A stretch of 64,000 nucleotides of DNA. Source: Linnemannia schmuckeri (taxonomy: Eukaryota; Mortierellomycota; Mortierellomycetes; Mortierellales; Mortierellaceae). The number at the start of each line of letters is the position of its first letter. Position 1 is the stretch's first letter. The notes beneath the pieces were generated by a model, which worked only from the letters and a program-made list of their open reading frames with translations, was not told the origin of the DNA and ran no database searches. A program made the position numbers and the translations under genes. Location of the stretch: NCBI GenBank assembly GCA_029449235.1, contig JANATG010000009.1, positions 2,108,001 through 2,172,000 of the forward strand. The letters are read 5' to 3'. Below are positions 43,733 through 55,285 of the stretch, in pieces.

Positions 43733-45793
43733 ATGCCGCCAGCATCAGCTCGCTTCTTCGAGATGCCAGAGCTGATCATCCATCTCATCCAGTACCTTGA
43801 ACTCCCAGCCATCTCGCGCCTAATGCAGACATGCCGACAATTGAATGTCCTCTCCACCCCGGCACTCTACTACCACGTCAAGGCCGTCTTTGAGCACCCA
43901 GATATCACCGTCCAGCGGAAACATAATGTCTTTAGCACTTCAGAATCTGTTCTAGCACTGGGCAGGAATGTAGGGCATGTTCGACAGCTAGACCTAGAGC
44001 CGTTAGAGATTACGTATTACGTCAATTGTGTCTTTGCGTACCTGCAACAGCAACAGGAGAGGGCCTTGCTGGCTACCGCATCACCACCACCTTCAGACGA
44101 AGACGACTCAACAATGACAACGACCAATTGGGACAGACAACAACGACCACTATGGCTCGCGCCGCCAGACCCTCACACCTGCACCGTGCACCCGATGCGA
44201 CCAATGACACAACTGACAAAGCTGGTGATCCAGGTCGACTATTACAAGTCCTACAAGGACTGCCCCTACCTCTTACCGAAATTCAGCGACCCCAAGGCGA
44301 CCCTCACCTACGTCTGTTGGATCATGGACTGCAACCCTTTCCTTCAAGAGCTCAATCTGGAAGCCCTTGTCAAAGACAACAGAGACCTTCTTCTCCTGAC
44401 GACATCGATCTTTGGGCTGAAGTACCTGCGGAGGATCATGATTGATTTTGCGCATTGGCCGGAATCGACGTCTTTGTGTCGTTGGGTACCGACTTTTTTT
44501 GGTTGTTGTCCGCCGAGCGTTGAGATTTTCAAGTTGCAACTGATAGAGAAGAGTGATAATTGGACTTGGCCGTTTAGGTTTGACCGGCTGCAGAGCGATC
44601 CTGGGCAGGTGCCGATTTGGCAGAAGAGCGATCAGGAGTGCGGACTGTTGTCGTCATCGACAACAACGGATGTACCCATGCGCCAGGAACCGCTCACGAA
44701 TTTGACGGCGCTGGTGCTCTCTGATCTGAACGAGGAGATTGTCCTGGAGGAAGAGTTTCGGTCGGTGTTGGAGCAATGCCCGAATCTGGAAGACATCGTA
44801 ATGCCTACCATCGCACCTATCAGGAACCCTAAACGCCTCGCTCAGGATATTGTCCAGTGGTGCCCCCGGTTGATACAAGTGAGCCACGAATATGGGATCG
44901 GAGACGTTGCGGTCTGGGAGACCATGTTGTGGCTCTTGGAGTTGTTGCCTGAACACCAGATCCAGCATTTTTCTTGTACGGGGCACGCGCTGTTTACAGT
45001 CCCCGACCTTCCGGCAAATGCAGGGTTGCTATTCTGGAGACACGCGACAACATTGAAGTTCATCGTCTTGGGCGGGTGCCGGAATTTCGATAGCAAGGCT
45101 ATTCAGACAATTTTGGTGGGCTGTAGCGGGTTGGAATGTTTGGAGGTCCAATGGTCTGCCAGGAAGGACAGCCGACAACAGCTCTGCCTCGAGCTGGAGG
45201 ATGCTATTCAGGTCCCTTGGGCCTGTACCAGGCTGAATTACTTAGCATTAACAGTTGCCATCCCAGACCAGCCATTACACCATCCTGTTGAGGGCGTTGT
45301 ACCCTTCTACAACCGAGCTTCTCCAGTGACATATTCTGAGGCAGAGACGCGGCAGTTTGAGATACTCGAAAGATTCTACCAACAGATCGGCGCACTGACA
45401 GAGTTACAGACATTAGCTCTACGCGCCATCTTCTACGACCCCGAAGATCTTCGTCCACTGGCAGGAGTCTACCGTTCAAACTCCTTCCCGGGTCTCTTAA
45501 ACCTCAAGAACGAAGCGACCGGCCGGGCCGGGTACCTACACCTCCTGGGAGGTCTCACCAAGCTCAAGAAGCTGGTGGGCTCGGTGTCAATGACGACCGA
45601 GGAAACAAAGGTCACGGTCAGGACGACGGATGAGCCCGCTTGGATGGTCCAACATTGGCCTGCGTTGCTAGAAACCCAGTTCTATACGATTCACGAAAAG
45701 ATTGGAACGCAATTTCAATGGTTGAAAGACGAGGTTGCGAATCAGGGACAAGGGCGCAGGTTGAATCTTAATACTTGGCATCATTTTGAATAA
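43733..45793 (+). CDS. F-box/LRR-type protein, intact (right cluster)
   Basis: Single exon, 686 aa from the ATG at 43733, chosen because it lies 8 residues before FFEMPELIIHL, as in paralogues. F-box-like helices fall at residues about 9-45 (ISRLMQTCRQLNVL), with leucine-rich segments throughout (LTKLVIQV, PFLQELNLEALV, LTNLTALVLSDL, CPNLEDIVMP, LTELQTLALRAIFY, LGGLTKLKKLVGS). Its layout is the same as the protein at 2556-4523 and it shares long motifs with it (APPDPHTCTVHPM, PDQPLHHP), but it is clearly diverged. It is probably an SCF substrate-recognition subunit with an unknown target. It lies tail-to-tail with the Hsp110 gene, with under 200 bp between the stop codons. Confidence 0.87.
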   Translation: MPPASARFFEMPELIIHLIQYLELPAISRLMQTCRQLNVLSTPALYYHVKAVFEHPDITVQRKHNVFSTSESVLALGRNVGHVRQLDLEPLEITYYVNCVFAYLQQQQERALLATASPPPSDEDDSTMTTTNWDRQQRPLWLAPPDPHTCTVHPMRPMTQLTKLVIQVDYYKSYKDCPYLLPKFSDPKATLTYVCWIMDCNPFLQELNLEALVKDNRDLLLLTTSIFGLKYLRRIMIDFAHWPESTSLCRWVPTFFGCCPPSVEIFKLQLIEKSDNWTWPFRFDRLQSDPGQVPIWQKSDQECGLLSSSTTTDVPMRQEPLTNLTALVLSDLNEEIVLEEEFRSVLEQCPNLEDIVMPTIAPIRNPKRLAQDIVQWCPRLIQVSHEYGIGDVAVWETMLWLLELLPEHQIQHFSCTGHALFTVPDLPANAGLLFWRHATTLKFIVLGGCRNFDSKAIQTILVGCSGLECLEVQWSARKDSRQQLCLELEDAIQVPWACTRLNYLALTVAIPDQPLHHPVEGVVPFYNRASPVTYSEAETRQFEILERFYQQIGALTELQTLALRAIFYDPEDLRPLAGVYRSNSFPGLLNLKNEATGRAGYLHLLGGLTKLKKLVGSVSMTTEETKVTVRTTDEPAWMVQHWPALLETQFYTIHEKIGTQFQWLKDEVANQGQGRRLNLNTWHHFE

Positions 45794-45977
45794 AAACTGA
45801 ACAACCCGTTACTTTTTTCTTTTCTATCTCCTTTCCGCAGAGTTGATACTTTGTTTTTGTTTTGACGATAAAAAAAATGTCTATGTTGCGTCGTTTTATT
45901 TTTAATGTCTTCATAAATGCCAAAAACCCATGTACAGAGCACTCTCTCTTTTCCTCCAAAAAGAAAAAAAGAGGTGC

Positions 45978-48888
45978 TTAATCAATATCCATATCCTTGG
46001 ATTCGTCGTGCTTGGTCTCCTCCTTGGACTCGGCCTTCTCCTCAGCAGCGGGGGTCTCGACAGGGGTCTCGACAACAACGGGCTTGGGCTTAGGCTTGTT
46101 CAAGATGGGTGTGGCAAAGTAGACGATATCATCGCGCTGCTTGCGGACCTCAGCAGATGTGAAGGCAGGGGTCTCGTACTTCTTCATCATCGACTGGCGC
46201 TCGAGCTTGTTCTCAATCCAGGTCTGGGCCTTGGAGCACTTCTCGACAATCGAGTTCTTCTCCTCCTCGGGGATGTGGGCGTACTTCTCCTCAGAGCTGG
46301 TGGCCTGGGCCATCAAGTGGTTGATCGACTCGCGGAGCTCGCGGGCGGCGTTGGCACGGGCCTCAACCTCGCGGTAACGCTCAACAACAGGCTTGCCAAC
46401 AACGTGGAGCTCGGCCAACTTGGCGGCGTAGACAGACTTGGTAGTCTCATCGCCCTCTTCGTACAACCAGTTCTCGGCGTTGTTCAAGTCGGCAACAAAC
46501 TTCTCTTTGTCGGCAGGGTTGATGAAATCCTTGTAGGCTCCGTCGACCTTGGAGCGGGTGTCGTAGATGTACTCCTCCAAAGTGTTCTTGGCCATCTCGG
46601 TGTCGACGACCAACTTGTCGGAGGCGATCATCTCCATCTCCTTCTCGCGCAACTCGCTGACGAGGGCACGGTCCAAGGAAGAGGTGGCGCTGACAACAGC
46701 GAGGTCACCCTTTTTGACCAGCTTCTTGACCTTGCGGGTCAAGGGAGCCTCAGCAGGAGCCTCCTCGCCCTCAGCGGGGGCGGCCTCGGTCTTGGACTCC
46801 TCGACCAACTCCTCCTTGACGACCTCCTCAACAACGTAGGCGGATTCAACGGTCAAGACACCGTGGATGTTGACTCTGGCCTTAACCTTGACGCAGGCAG
46901 CCTCGCCGTTGACGGGCTCGACACCCTTGATGGAGAAGCGGGCGATCCAGGGGTTGATGCCGGCGGGGATCGACTCGGGCTCGGCGTACTGGGCCTCGAG
47001 GTCGAAGGGGGCAGAGCGGTAGAAAGTCAAAATCTTGGTCGAGGGGATGGCGTTGTTCTTGTTGAAAACAACGAGCTCGGTCTCCTCCTCCTCGGGGGTA
47101 GGCTGCCAGGTCATCTTGATGGGGTAGTTGGTGATATCCTGGACAGAGAAGTCGCGGACCTTGAAGGCGGGCGACAAGATGGCGCACTGGAGAGCGGCAC
47201 CACGGGCAATGGCCTCATCCTGGTTCAAGGTGGCAGAGAGATCCTTCTTGAAGAAGGCCTGGATGCGCTCCTTGAGGGCGGGGATACGGGTAGAACCCCC
47301 GACAATCTCAACGGCATCGATCTCCTCGACGGTCAAGCCGGCATCCTCCAAAGCCTTCTGGAGAGGGGCCTCGACACGGGAAATCAACTCCTGGGCGAGC
47401 TCCTCAAACTCGGTACGCTTCATCATCGAAGCAACATCGCGGTCTTCCATGATCGACTCGATGTTGAGGGGAGCCTGGGCGTTGGCAGAGAGAATCTTCT
47501 TGAGCTTCTCACATCCGGCCATAAGACGGATCAAAGCCTTACCGTTGGACTTGACATCAATGCCGTACTTGGTCTTGAACTCGGCAGCGAAGTGGTCGAC
47601 CAACATGCGGTCAAAGTCACGACCTCCAAAGTGTCTGTCAAAGGCACGGGACTTGACGGTGAGCTGACCCTTGATGAACGAAACGATCGAGACGGTGTAG
47701 GTCGAGTGACCGACATCGACAAAGCAGATGTTGCGGGGCTTGTCCTCGGGCAAGTCGGTCTTGGTGATACCGTAACCGAGAGCGACGGCGGTCGAGTCGT
47801 TAATGAGACGGAGAACGTTCAAGCCAGCGATCTCAGAGGCGTCGAGAACAGCGCGGCGCTGGACATCGGTGAACCAGGAGGGGATGGCAATGACGCAGTC
47901 CGAGACGGGCATCTTGGTCTCGTTGGCGGCGATCTCCTTCATCTTGGTGAGGTACATGGCAAAGATCTGGGTGGTGGTGAAGGTCGACTCCTCGCCCTTG
48001 TAGTTGACCTTGACGGAGAGCTGGCCGTTGATATCAACGAGGGGGACGGTCAAGTACTGCTTCTCAATCTCCTGAACCTCCTTGTCGGCAAAAGTGCGTC
48101 CGACAATGCGCTTCAAGGACGAGATGGTGTTCTTGAAGTTAGAGATCTCCTGAGTCTTGGCGGTCTCTCCGAGGTAACGCTGCTTAGGGCCAAACGAAAC
48201 CAGTGACTATTGTCATAATATAAGAAAGATGTGTTGAGAGTGAATATGTTATGTTGTGTTGCCTTACTCACGAGTCTATCCATTGTCCATGCAACATAAC
48301 AGAAGTAAGATACGTACGGGAGTGAAGCGGTTAGAGACTTCGTTGCAGATAACATCGATACCGCGGTTTCTGGCGACGGCGATAACCGACTGCAAGTTTC
48401 CGAAATCAATACCTATTTGTGGTTATCGACAGAGGATGATCGTTTACTACTGGTTAGCATCAGCCAACATCTTCACTCTCTCTCACTCTCTCTCTCTGCT
48501 GCAAGGATGGGCCGTTTGTCTGCTCTATCCTTGATTTCAAGCGTTGTTGTTTCCTGTCCTCCTGCTTATCGAAGCTTGTCGAGGGGATTTATCAGGGATT
48601 GGTATAGTGTTTGTAAAGTTGTGAATTTGCCCAGGTCCAAGCGCAGTTCTCAAGGTAGAAGTTCGGTGTGTGTGAGTGATAGTTGCACAGTTGGTCGTGC
48701 ACAGTTTGGTCGTCGCACAGATGATAAACTGTTTAAAAACGAAGATGGCATCACTATTCTTCCTTGTCGTCGTTTTGATATCCCTGGTAAGTGGATTGTT
48801 GAAGTGTTGCATACATCCTTGTGTATGTGATGATGTGTCCCTGCTGTCGTTACTGTTCCTGTTGAGTTGACATACCAACGACAGACAT
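45978..48888 (-). CDS. Hsp110-type chaperone (Sse1-like), Hsp70 superfamily
   Basis: Three exons on the minus strand: 48888-48876 (13 nt), 48412-48318 and 48206-45978, 778 aa. The tiny first exon encodes MSVVG; exon 2 continues IDFGNLQSVIAVARNRGIDV, the Hsp110 form of the Hsp70 phosphate-1 loop. Exon 3 has PKQRYLGETAK, SKARDL-like actin-fold motifs (FDRHFGGRDFDRMLVDHFA, VEIVGGSTRIPALKERI), a substrate-binding beta domain interrupted by an acidic insert, and a helical lid ending in the acidic tail DESKDMDID. Length and the extended acidic C-terminus fit Hsp110/Sse, which acts as nucleotide-exchange factor for cytosolic Hsp70 and as a holdase. The strong G/C-ending codon bias suggests high expression. 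It also leaves the opposite strand open for 758 codons. Confidence 0.95.
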
Positions 48889-49424
48889 GATGAATAATAA
48901 AAAGGGAGAAGGATGTGGAGAGAAGGAGTGATCGAGTCATTGTTCAGCTGTAACACTTAAAGTAAAAAAACGCTATAGTGACTGCTTATTAATAATGTAA
49001 ACAATCAACGCACATTTTGGGACTTGGGCGCTAGAAAGTAAAATAGAGAGGGAGCAAGGAAGGAAAGAGAGCTGGAAATACTGACCAAGAGGCGATCAAA
49101 AGAGTGAAAGAGTGTAAGAAGTATGGATTGTCATCAGTTTAGCATGCAATCAACGAAGTGAAAATAAGAAGCGATACAAACGCAGGCACCATCTTCTACA
49201 TATCCATGTGGCTCCCACCCAATATCATTGAGCAGCTTGTGCACTGCATGGGGATCGATGACGATTTAGTGGCGCTGATCGTGACCTTTTTTTTTCGCCT
49301 TCTTACAAAGCAAGCGGCATGCCTGCGGAGAGAAAAGCTACAAGCACACCTTTCTCTTTTCTGCATCATCTCCCTTCATTCACTTCATACCCCTAAAGCC
49401 TCCCATTCGCTCATCAAACATACA
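48889..49424. other. Hsp110/FSH1 divergent spacer
   Basis: A 536-bp head-to-head promoter region. No gene, and no clear heat-shock element arrays were identified by eye. The longer frame at 49158 reads through into the FSH1 first exon and is not separately supported. Confidence 0.45.
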
Positions 49425-50709
49425 ATGCCACCTCTTCGCATCCTCTGTCTTCACGGCTACACACAAGTATGCGCCCTACTATCAAAACGACAGAGCCGGG
49501 CACCGGGAGAACCGTACCCCCAATTCACCAACCATATCCTTTTCCTATGAACAAAATAGAACGCCCTGTCGTTCACTAAGAAGACCGTCGTCTTTCGTAA
49601 ATGCCTCAAGGACATCGCAGACCTCGGTAACTGTCGACTTATAGTGATCCACTAGCAAGCAATTGGACGGCCAACATTTATCGATTATTTGAAACTGACA
49701 GCCCCTTATTTCCCTTTTTTTATTGAATAGTCTATGTAACGGCACCTCACATCGTGCCGATCCCTACTCTGAGCACACCTGAAGAACGTGAGGACGATAA
49801 ACTAGAGCTGGAGAACTTGGAGCCTGGTATGTCTTGAATTTCTTGCACCTCTTGCTATGTTGACGAAGCAACACAAAGTCAATTGCGATAGTGCTTACAG
49901 CCCACCTTTTCACCTTTTGATAAATAGAGACGGTGCCATACGGGTGGTGGACATCCTCCCCCGAGAAGCCCCATTACAAGGGATTCGACGAGAGTCTAAC
50001 GGGTCTCCGTGAAGTTCTTGAGAAGCAGGTATACCATACCCTTCTCATGATTTCGGCATGCATTGGCATGCAACAGCCAAGAGAGTAAGGATATTCACTC
50101 CTCTGTTGTTCTCCTTTTTTTTACACGTACATTGTTGCATAGGGACCATTTGATGGAGTAATGGGGTTCTCACAGGGCGCCTCTATGGCCAGTTTACTCC
50201 AGCTGTTGCTGGAAAGGCCCCACTTGTCACCCGTCATGGCTGGATTGAAGCACGACCCCTTCAAGTTTGCAATCATTGTCTCTGGATTTGAACCCCGCGA
50301 CGCCGAGAAGATGACATGGTACACCAATAAGTACGATGTCCTCCAGCAAAAGAAAGACGGCGATGAGTCGCAGAAGGATGACGATGAGAATAAGGAGAAT
50401 CAGGATCCCAAGACCCTTTTTGGCGTTCAGGGCGCTAGTTTGCATGTCATCGGCCGAAACGATGTCATCATCGAGCCAGGTACCCACCACACTTCATATC
50501 TATAGTTCTTGTTCCTGATGTGCACCAAGTGAACGATTGCTAATGCTACTTTGTTTCTCTTGTTGAATATAACAGAGCGATCGGAAGGTCTGTTGAAGCA
50601 CTACCAGTATAAAGTTCCTCAGACGTTATACCACGATGGGGGTCATTATCTGCCCTCGAACGCTGCCAGTCGGCAAGTCTACAAGTCCTTTGTCCAATCC
50701 TTTGTCTAA
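49425..50709 (+). CDS. FSH1-family serine hydrolase
   Basis: Six exons: 49425-49466, 49560-49626, 49731-49826, 49928-50028, 50143-50479 and 50576-50709, 258 aa. It belongs to the FSH1/OVCA2 alpha/beta-hydrolase family (PF03959). The N-terminus PPLRILCLHGYTQN is the first strand and oxyanion loop. VTAPHIVPIPT follows, then PYGWWTS. The nucleophile is Ser112 in GVMGFSQGASMASLL, with probable Asp209 (GRNDVIIEP) and His238 (YHDGGHYLP). An acidic, Lys-rich insert (KKDGDESQKDDDENKENQD) between the nucleophile and the acid is unusual in length. The physiological ester substrate is unknown for the family in fungi. Confidence 0.9.
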
Positions 50710-52440
50710 GCTAGATTCATTCAAAACCATGTTACAACCATAGACACCTTTAGATGCAGACCAGTTAAAATAATATGCCAATTACGCGTTTTGCTTCAAC
50801 AGTTTTCAATTTTCTCGGGGTGCGAGTGTATTGGCGAGAGTTCCTGCCATGGTACTCTCGGCTGCACCCTTGTGCGCAAAATAACCAAGGACGCAAATAG
50901 CGTCAACTAAATACCAAAGCGACGCATGGTCCCTTGTCCCAATTTCCCTAGTCGCCATTAACATCTCCCTTCCTCAACCTTACGCCTGTCATGCGCATGT
51001 GTAAACTTGGAGCCCACTGTGCCCTTATTTTATCTTTCTCCTTCTACTTGTGCCTGCCTATCGCCCCCTCCTCCTCCCCCATCGTCCTTGACTCGCAAAC
51101 CCCTAATGCAAAAACGGACATTTTGTACTCCCATCTGACCCCTCGACAAAACAGACAGACCTCAAATACAACAAGAAAACACAAAACACAACAAAATGAG
51201 TCTAGTGTGGGGTAAAGGACCACATCCGCATTCGGCTGTTCGTCCGTCTGGGGTAAACAATCGGCATTTCACCAAATCAAAGACAAACAAGAGACGAAGG
51301 GTGTCAACAAAGGACCCATGCGCCATTGTCCCTCTTGTTTACTTCTCTCATCCATCCATGCGAGAGAAGACCTTTTCCGTCCGAACCCACACACACATAT
51401 ACAGTCGTTCTCCCCCATATCTTTTTGTCGCGTTTTTTTAAACACTGCTGAATTACTACCTCTTCCATTCCCTCTTTGCCTGCATTGTCGATTTTCTTGT
51501 TTGTACGCAATAGATTGAGGTGAGGGCACTGTGGGGAACATGATGAACAGCATCCATTTTTTTCTTTCTTCTCGCTCTTAACTGGCATATATCCACATCC
51601 GAAGATAAAGGCCGATAAAGAATTGGCTTTACTTCTGTTATCCATCTACCAAAGTTTCAAGTAGGAGTTACCAAGAGAGACAAAGTCGTTCGTGTTTTAC
51701 TTCCGTTAGTCTCTAGCACCTCTTGTTTATATAGATCCGTGGGCTAATTGAGACGCGAAGTAACAATTGCTCTTTCTCAGTTCCAGCAAGATGGTCCCAT
51801 GCTACCCCTGGGTGGATGAAAAAGAAGGAAGGTTATGTTCGGGCGAATAGGACAATTATCAGACTCACTCCCACTTCCTCCTCCATCTCTCCTCCTCGAC
51901 GAACCCTCTCCCTCTCGGTTGTTTACATTTGGAGAGTACGTGTGTAGCAGCAATGGACCGACAACATACACAACAAGGCGTGATCCTAGAACAATTCAAC
52001 AATTCCAGCGGTGACTCTGTTTCTCTCGCTCGCTTTCTCTGTAGTGTGACCTCGATGAGAGGCGATCGCATTTGCATCGGCCTCTTTCCCTCCCTCTCTT
52101 TCTCCCTGTCCTCCCTCTCGTCTTTCCTTACGCCCCTGTCCCTGGCCTCTTCTTTTTTTTCTCTTTCCCTTTTCCTCTCCCTTCTACTTCTCTTCTTTGT
52201 CTTCTTGGCCATTACTCCCTTGGACCCTTACCCATCCCCTCCCTCTTTTTCTCCTTGTATATACATCACTGCACTCCTGCACACATACACGATACCATCC
52301 AACGCTCTTACTCCCGCCTCCTCTGCCTATCCCATTCGTTGCCTCTAATACGGACCCTTTCCATTTTCATCCTCCTCTCTTCTTCTTGTTTGACCCCTTT
52401 CTCGCCCTCGGCCTGACTGAATAACGACAACTTTGCCTCA
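50710..52440. other. Intergenic with long pyrimidine tract
   Basis: 1.7 kb. No gene is supported. From about 52070 to 52430 the plus strand is mostly C and T, ending at the ATG at 52441. Long frames through it translate to Ser/Phe/Leu/Pro low complexity and are leader artefacts. Confidence 0.5.
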
Positions 52441-54885
52441 ATGCCACTGCTTATTCAGGCAGTGCCTCTGGCAAACAATTGGTTCGGTGGCCACTACTGG
52501 CGTACACCCGCCTTCGACACCCTCCCCGAGGAGCTGGAGGTAACGGTTGTCACATTTTTTTTTTTTTTTTTTTTTTTTTGGCTTTTGAAAAAGTGAATGC
52601 ATAAGCGACAGGTGACGTTATGTATTCATGGAATGAGGAATGGGCGAGTCATTGTCCAGTAGAAGAGTATTATGGCGATGAGACAATGACACATTCAACC
52701 CTCGTTCTTTTAGTCGGCGTTTTTCCAGCGCTGTTACTCGCTGTGGCTGTTTTATTGCATATCTTTTTTTTTTCTTTTATCCTCACCGTCTCTCTTCTCT
52801 TTGGTCTTTTCCCCTCATTTTTCCTCTTTTGGGTCATCCCCTCGAACGGTCTCTTCTGTTCTTTTGAACTCACTTTTTTTTATTTTACCCCGCATACGTT
52901 GTCGACCCCACTCGCTCACACCCTCGTTTGCTCTTCTTTCTCTGCTTTCTTGCTTTCTCGGCGTACACCTTATTGTTTATTTACGCCTTTCCTCAATAGT
53001 ACCTACCGAGAGAAGAGATAGCAAAGCGGTTCGAGGAACTCAACCTAATCGCCCACCGGACATACCCAACCATATGGCCAAACATCGTCGTCCTCCTCTT
53101 CTTCCTCAGTCTCTCTGGTGCTGCTGGATATGCACTCTCTAAGATTGGATCCTCCAACTTGGCGATTATGGGCCAAGGCATCTGTTTTCTATTACCCATC
53201 ATCATCATCGTCTGGGTTAAAGTCCGCAAGGAGACCAAGGCTCGTGCGCGTCGTAGGGTAATTTTCAACTAGCGTTAATAGAGCACGCATTTTTTTGTCT
53301 GTTATGGTCTTTTTCTGGAAAGGGCGAGTTACTAAGGGGCCTTCTCCAATAATACCCTTTTCCTTTTCTCTCAATGTCTACGTGATAACAGTTCAAGCAT
53401 CAGAGTCAGAAGCTGCTGAGGACATGGACGGCGCAGGACACTCAATCACACGCAATGCAGTGGAAGATTCGACTGCGACCCAAGTCAGTTGCCAGTCCTT
53501 GGCTAGTGCAAAGTCGTTGCAACCGCAGGTGGAGATCCTCTAACCAGCCGCAACAACAACAGCAACGAAGGCAACAACAACAGGAGCAGGAACTGGATCA
53601 ACTGCATGACCATGGCCAGCCATTGTCCTTCGCTGAGCATCAACAACAACAACATTTTCATGCAGGGACCACGGTGATTTCAATGGCTGACGCTCTGCAG
53701 CTCGACAACCAAACACCCGATGATCATGAGGGCAGTGATATTGCGACCTTGCATCGTGTCTCTTGGGTCGACCCACGCCATCGTCGTGAACACCCTGCAC
53801 AAGCTGCACAAGACGACGATCAAGACCAACGACCCCTTTCATTCATCTACCATACCCCTGAAGAGCCAGCATCACCTCTTGCCTCTCCCTCACCTCTTGC
53901 CTCTCCCTCACCCTTCGTTTCCTTGTACGAAACCTTCCGAGCCCGCACGCAACGTGGTCGCACGACTTCTATAGACACTACCAATACCACCAACTTTGAC
54001 ACACTACCACAGCTCCAAGACACCAACATTTACCCCTCAGCAACATCAACAGCGACAAATACCCCTAATACCTCACCCACTACATCCACCGTCCCAGCAA
54101 CTCAAAGAGAGTCCCCGAGTTCGACCTATACCACCGGCGCGTCAGTATGGAGCATCATTAAGGAGTCAATGAGTAACTCTCTTTGCTGTGGGTTCTGGTT
54201 TATTGAACCCAAAGTCTGGCTGATTGAGATTTCGTTGAGAGAATGTCAGCTGGACGAGTATACATTGACCGTGCCTAGTCCGGTGTATTGCGATTATCGA
54301 CTGCCTGGATATGACGATGTTGTCGCTGGCGCTGTTGGAGCTCCAGAGTCATCAAGTGTGATGGCAGAGGCGAGCGCGAATCGGGCGGGGCTGAACCGGT
54401 ACAATGGTCTGCCTCCTGCCTACGAGAGCGAGTCCGAGTCGGAAGGCGAGGATGACGATGACCTTGATGACGACCTTAATGAGGAAGATGACGATTTGGA
54501 GAGGGATAGAATCGACGTTCAGATCCACAGCTCTACAGGACGTCGGCTGACACGACCAGCGCCAGCCCACCTACCAGATCTTGGAACCACACCAACATCA
54601 TCAGCACCTTCAAGGTCCAACATCTCCTCAAGTCTGGCTTCGCACGGCTCACAGCCGCACATGGAGATGATCCAACGACCCGTCGAGATGACTTCCATCA
54701 TCATCCTTTCAACCCCACCACTCGCCGCTGCTGCTACCATCACAACAACACCTCAGCGACCTATCCCTTTCAACACTTATGGATCCGGCAGTTCACAAGA
54801 ATATACCCCCAGCGACCCTCGCCGAATGACCCGGTCGTCCATTTCGTTACCCTCTATTGTTGAGCTTCCGGATACGAGCAAATAG
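52441..54885 (+). CDS. Two-TM protein with Gln-rich, acidic, PPxY-bearing tail; unknown
   Basis: Three exons: 52441-52539, 53000-53257 and 53392-54885, 616 aa. Intron 1 contains T25 at 52555-52579. Residues 1-60 are soluble (WFGGHYWRTPAFDTLPEELE, EEIAKRFEELN). Two hydrophobic segments follow within residues about 63-108 (IVVLLFFLSLSGAAGYAL and ICFLLPIIIIVWV) and then a basic stop (KVRKETKARARRR). Beyond TAQDTQSHAMQWKIRLRPKS the protein is low complexity: Gln runs, a repeated ASPSPL unit and Ser/Thr-rich stretches. A more ordered segment (SLCCGFWFIEPKVWLIEISL) comes next, and then PPAY at about residues 460-463 inside an acidic run. PPxY motifs bind WW domains such as those of Rsp5-type ubiquitin ligases, so an adaptor role is possible but unproven. 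No family is recognised. Confidence 0.75.
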
Positions 54886-55285
54886 ACTGAAGAACTGCCT
54901 TAATTTTGTATATAATCTTTTTTCTTCGGTGGGTAATTTTGTTGATCTCTGTTTTTGCCCAGGTACTTTTTTTAATAAACGCGAGAGGTTTTTGTGATAG
55001 ATGTATTGGTATGCAAGTTGTTGTGAGAAAACAGAAAAAAAAACCAAGTAAGGCTGCTGATCGACTAGGCGAACATTATTCAAGGTAGAGGACTATGGAT
55101 AGTGTATGCAAGTGGTTGAAAGGAGTGAAAAGAAGTATAAGTAGCTAAAAAGAAGAAACAAAGTTATGAAGATCAAAGAAAGCTTGAAAGCAAGACAGGG
55201 TAGACAGACAGACGATCTGTAGGTTGGTAGGTGAAGGTTTCGAAGTATTGACAGAATCGAACCAACACGAACGCTATGACCATGC
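54886..55285. other. Convergent 3' spacer
   Basis: 400 bp between two converging stop codons. Contains AT-rich likely 3' UTR sequence (for example TAATAAACG near 54972). No gene. Confidence 0.5.

Noticed and set aside
45930..48206. 758-codon plus-strand frame opposite the Hsp110 exon
   Set aside because: The sense strand encodes a full Hsp110 with intact motifs and splice sites. The antisense translation is repetitive Leu/Gly/Asp/Val and is explained by codon bias.
52072..52424. Overlapping frames in all three phases before the two-TM gene
   Set aside because: They arise from a C/T-rich leader with few stop codons. No phase is favoured.
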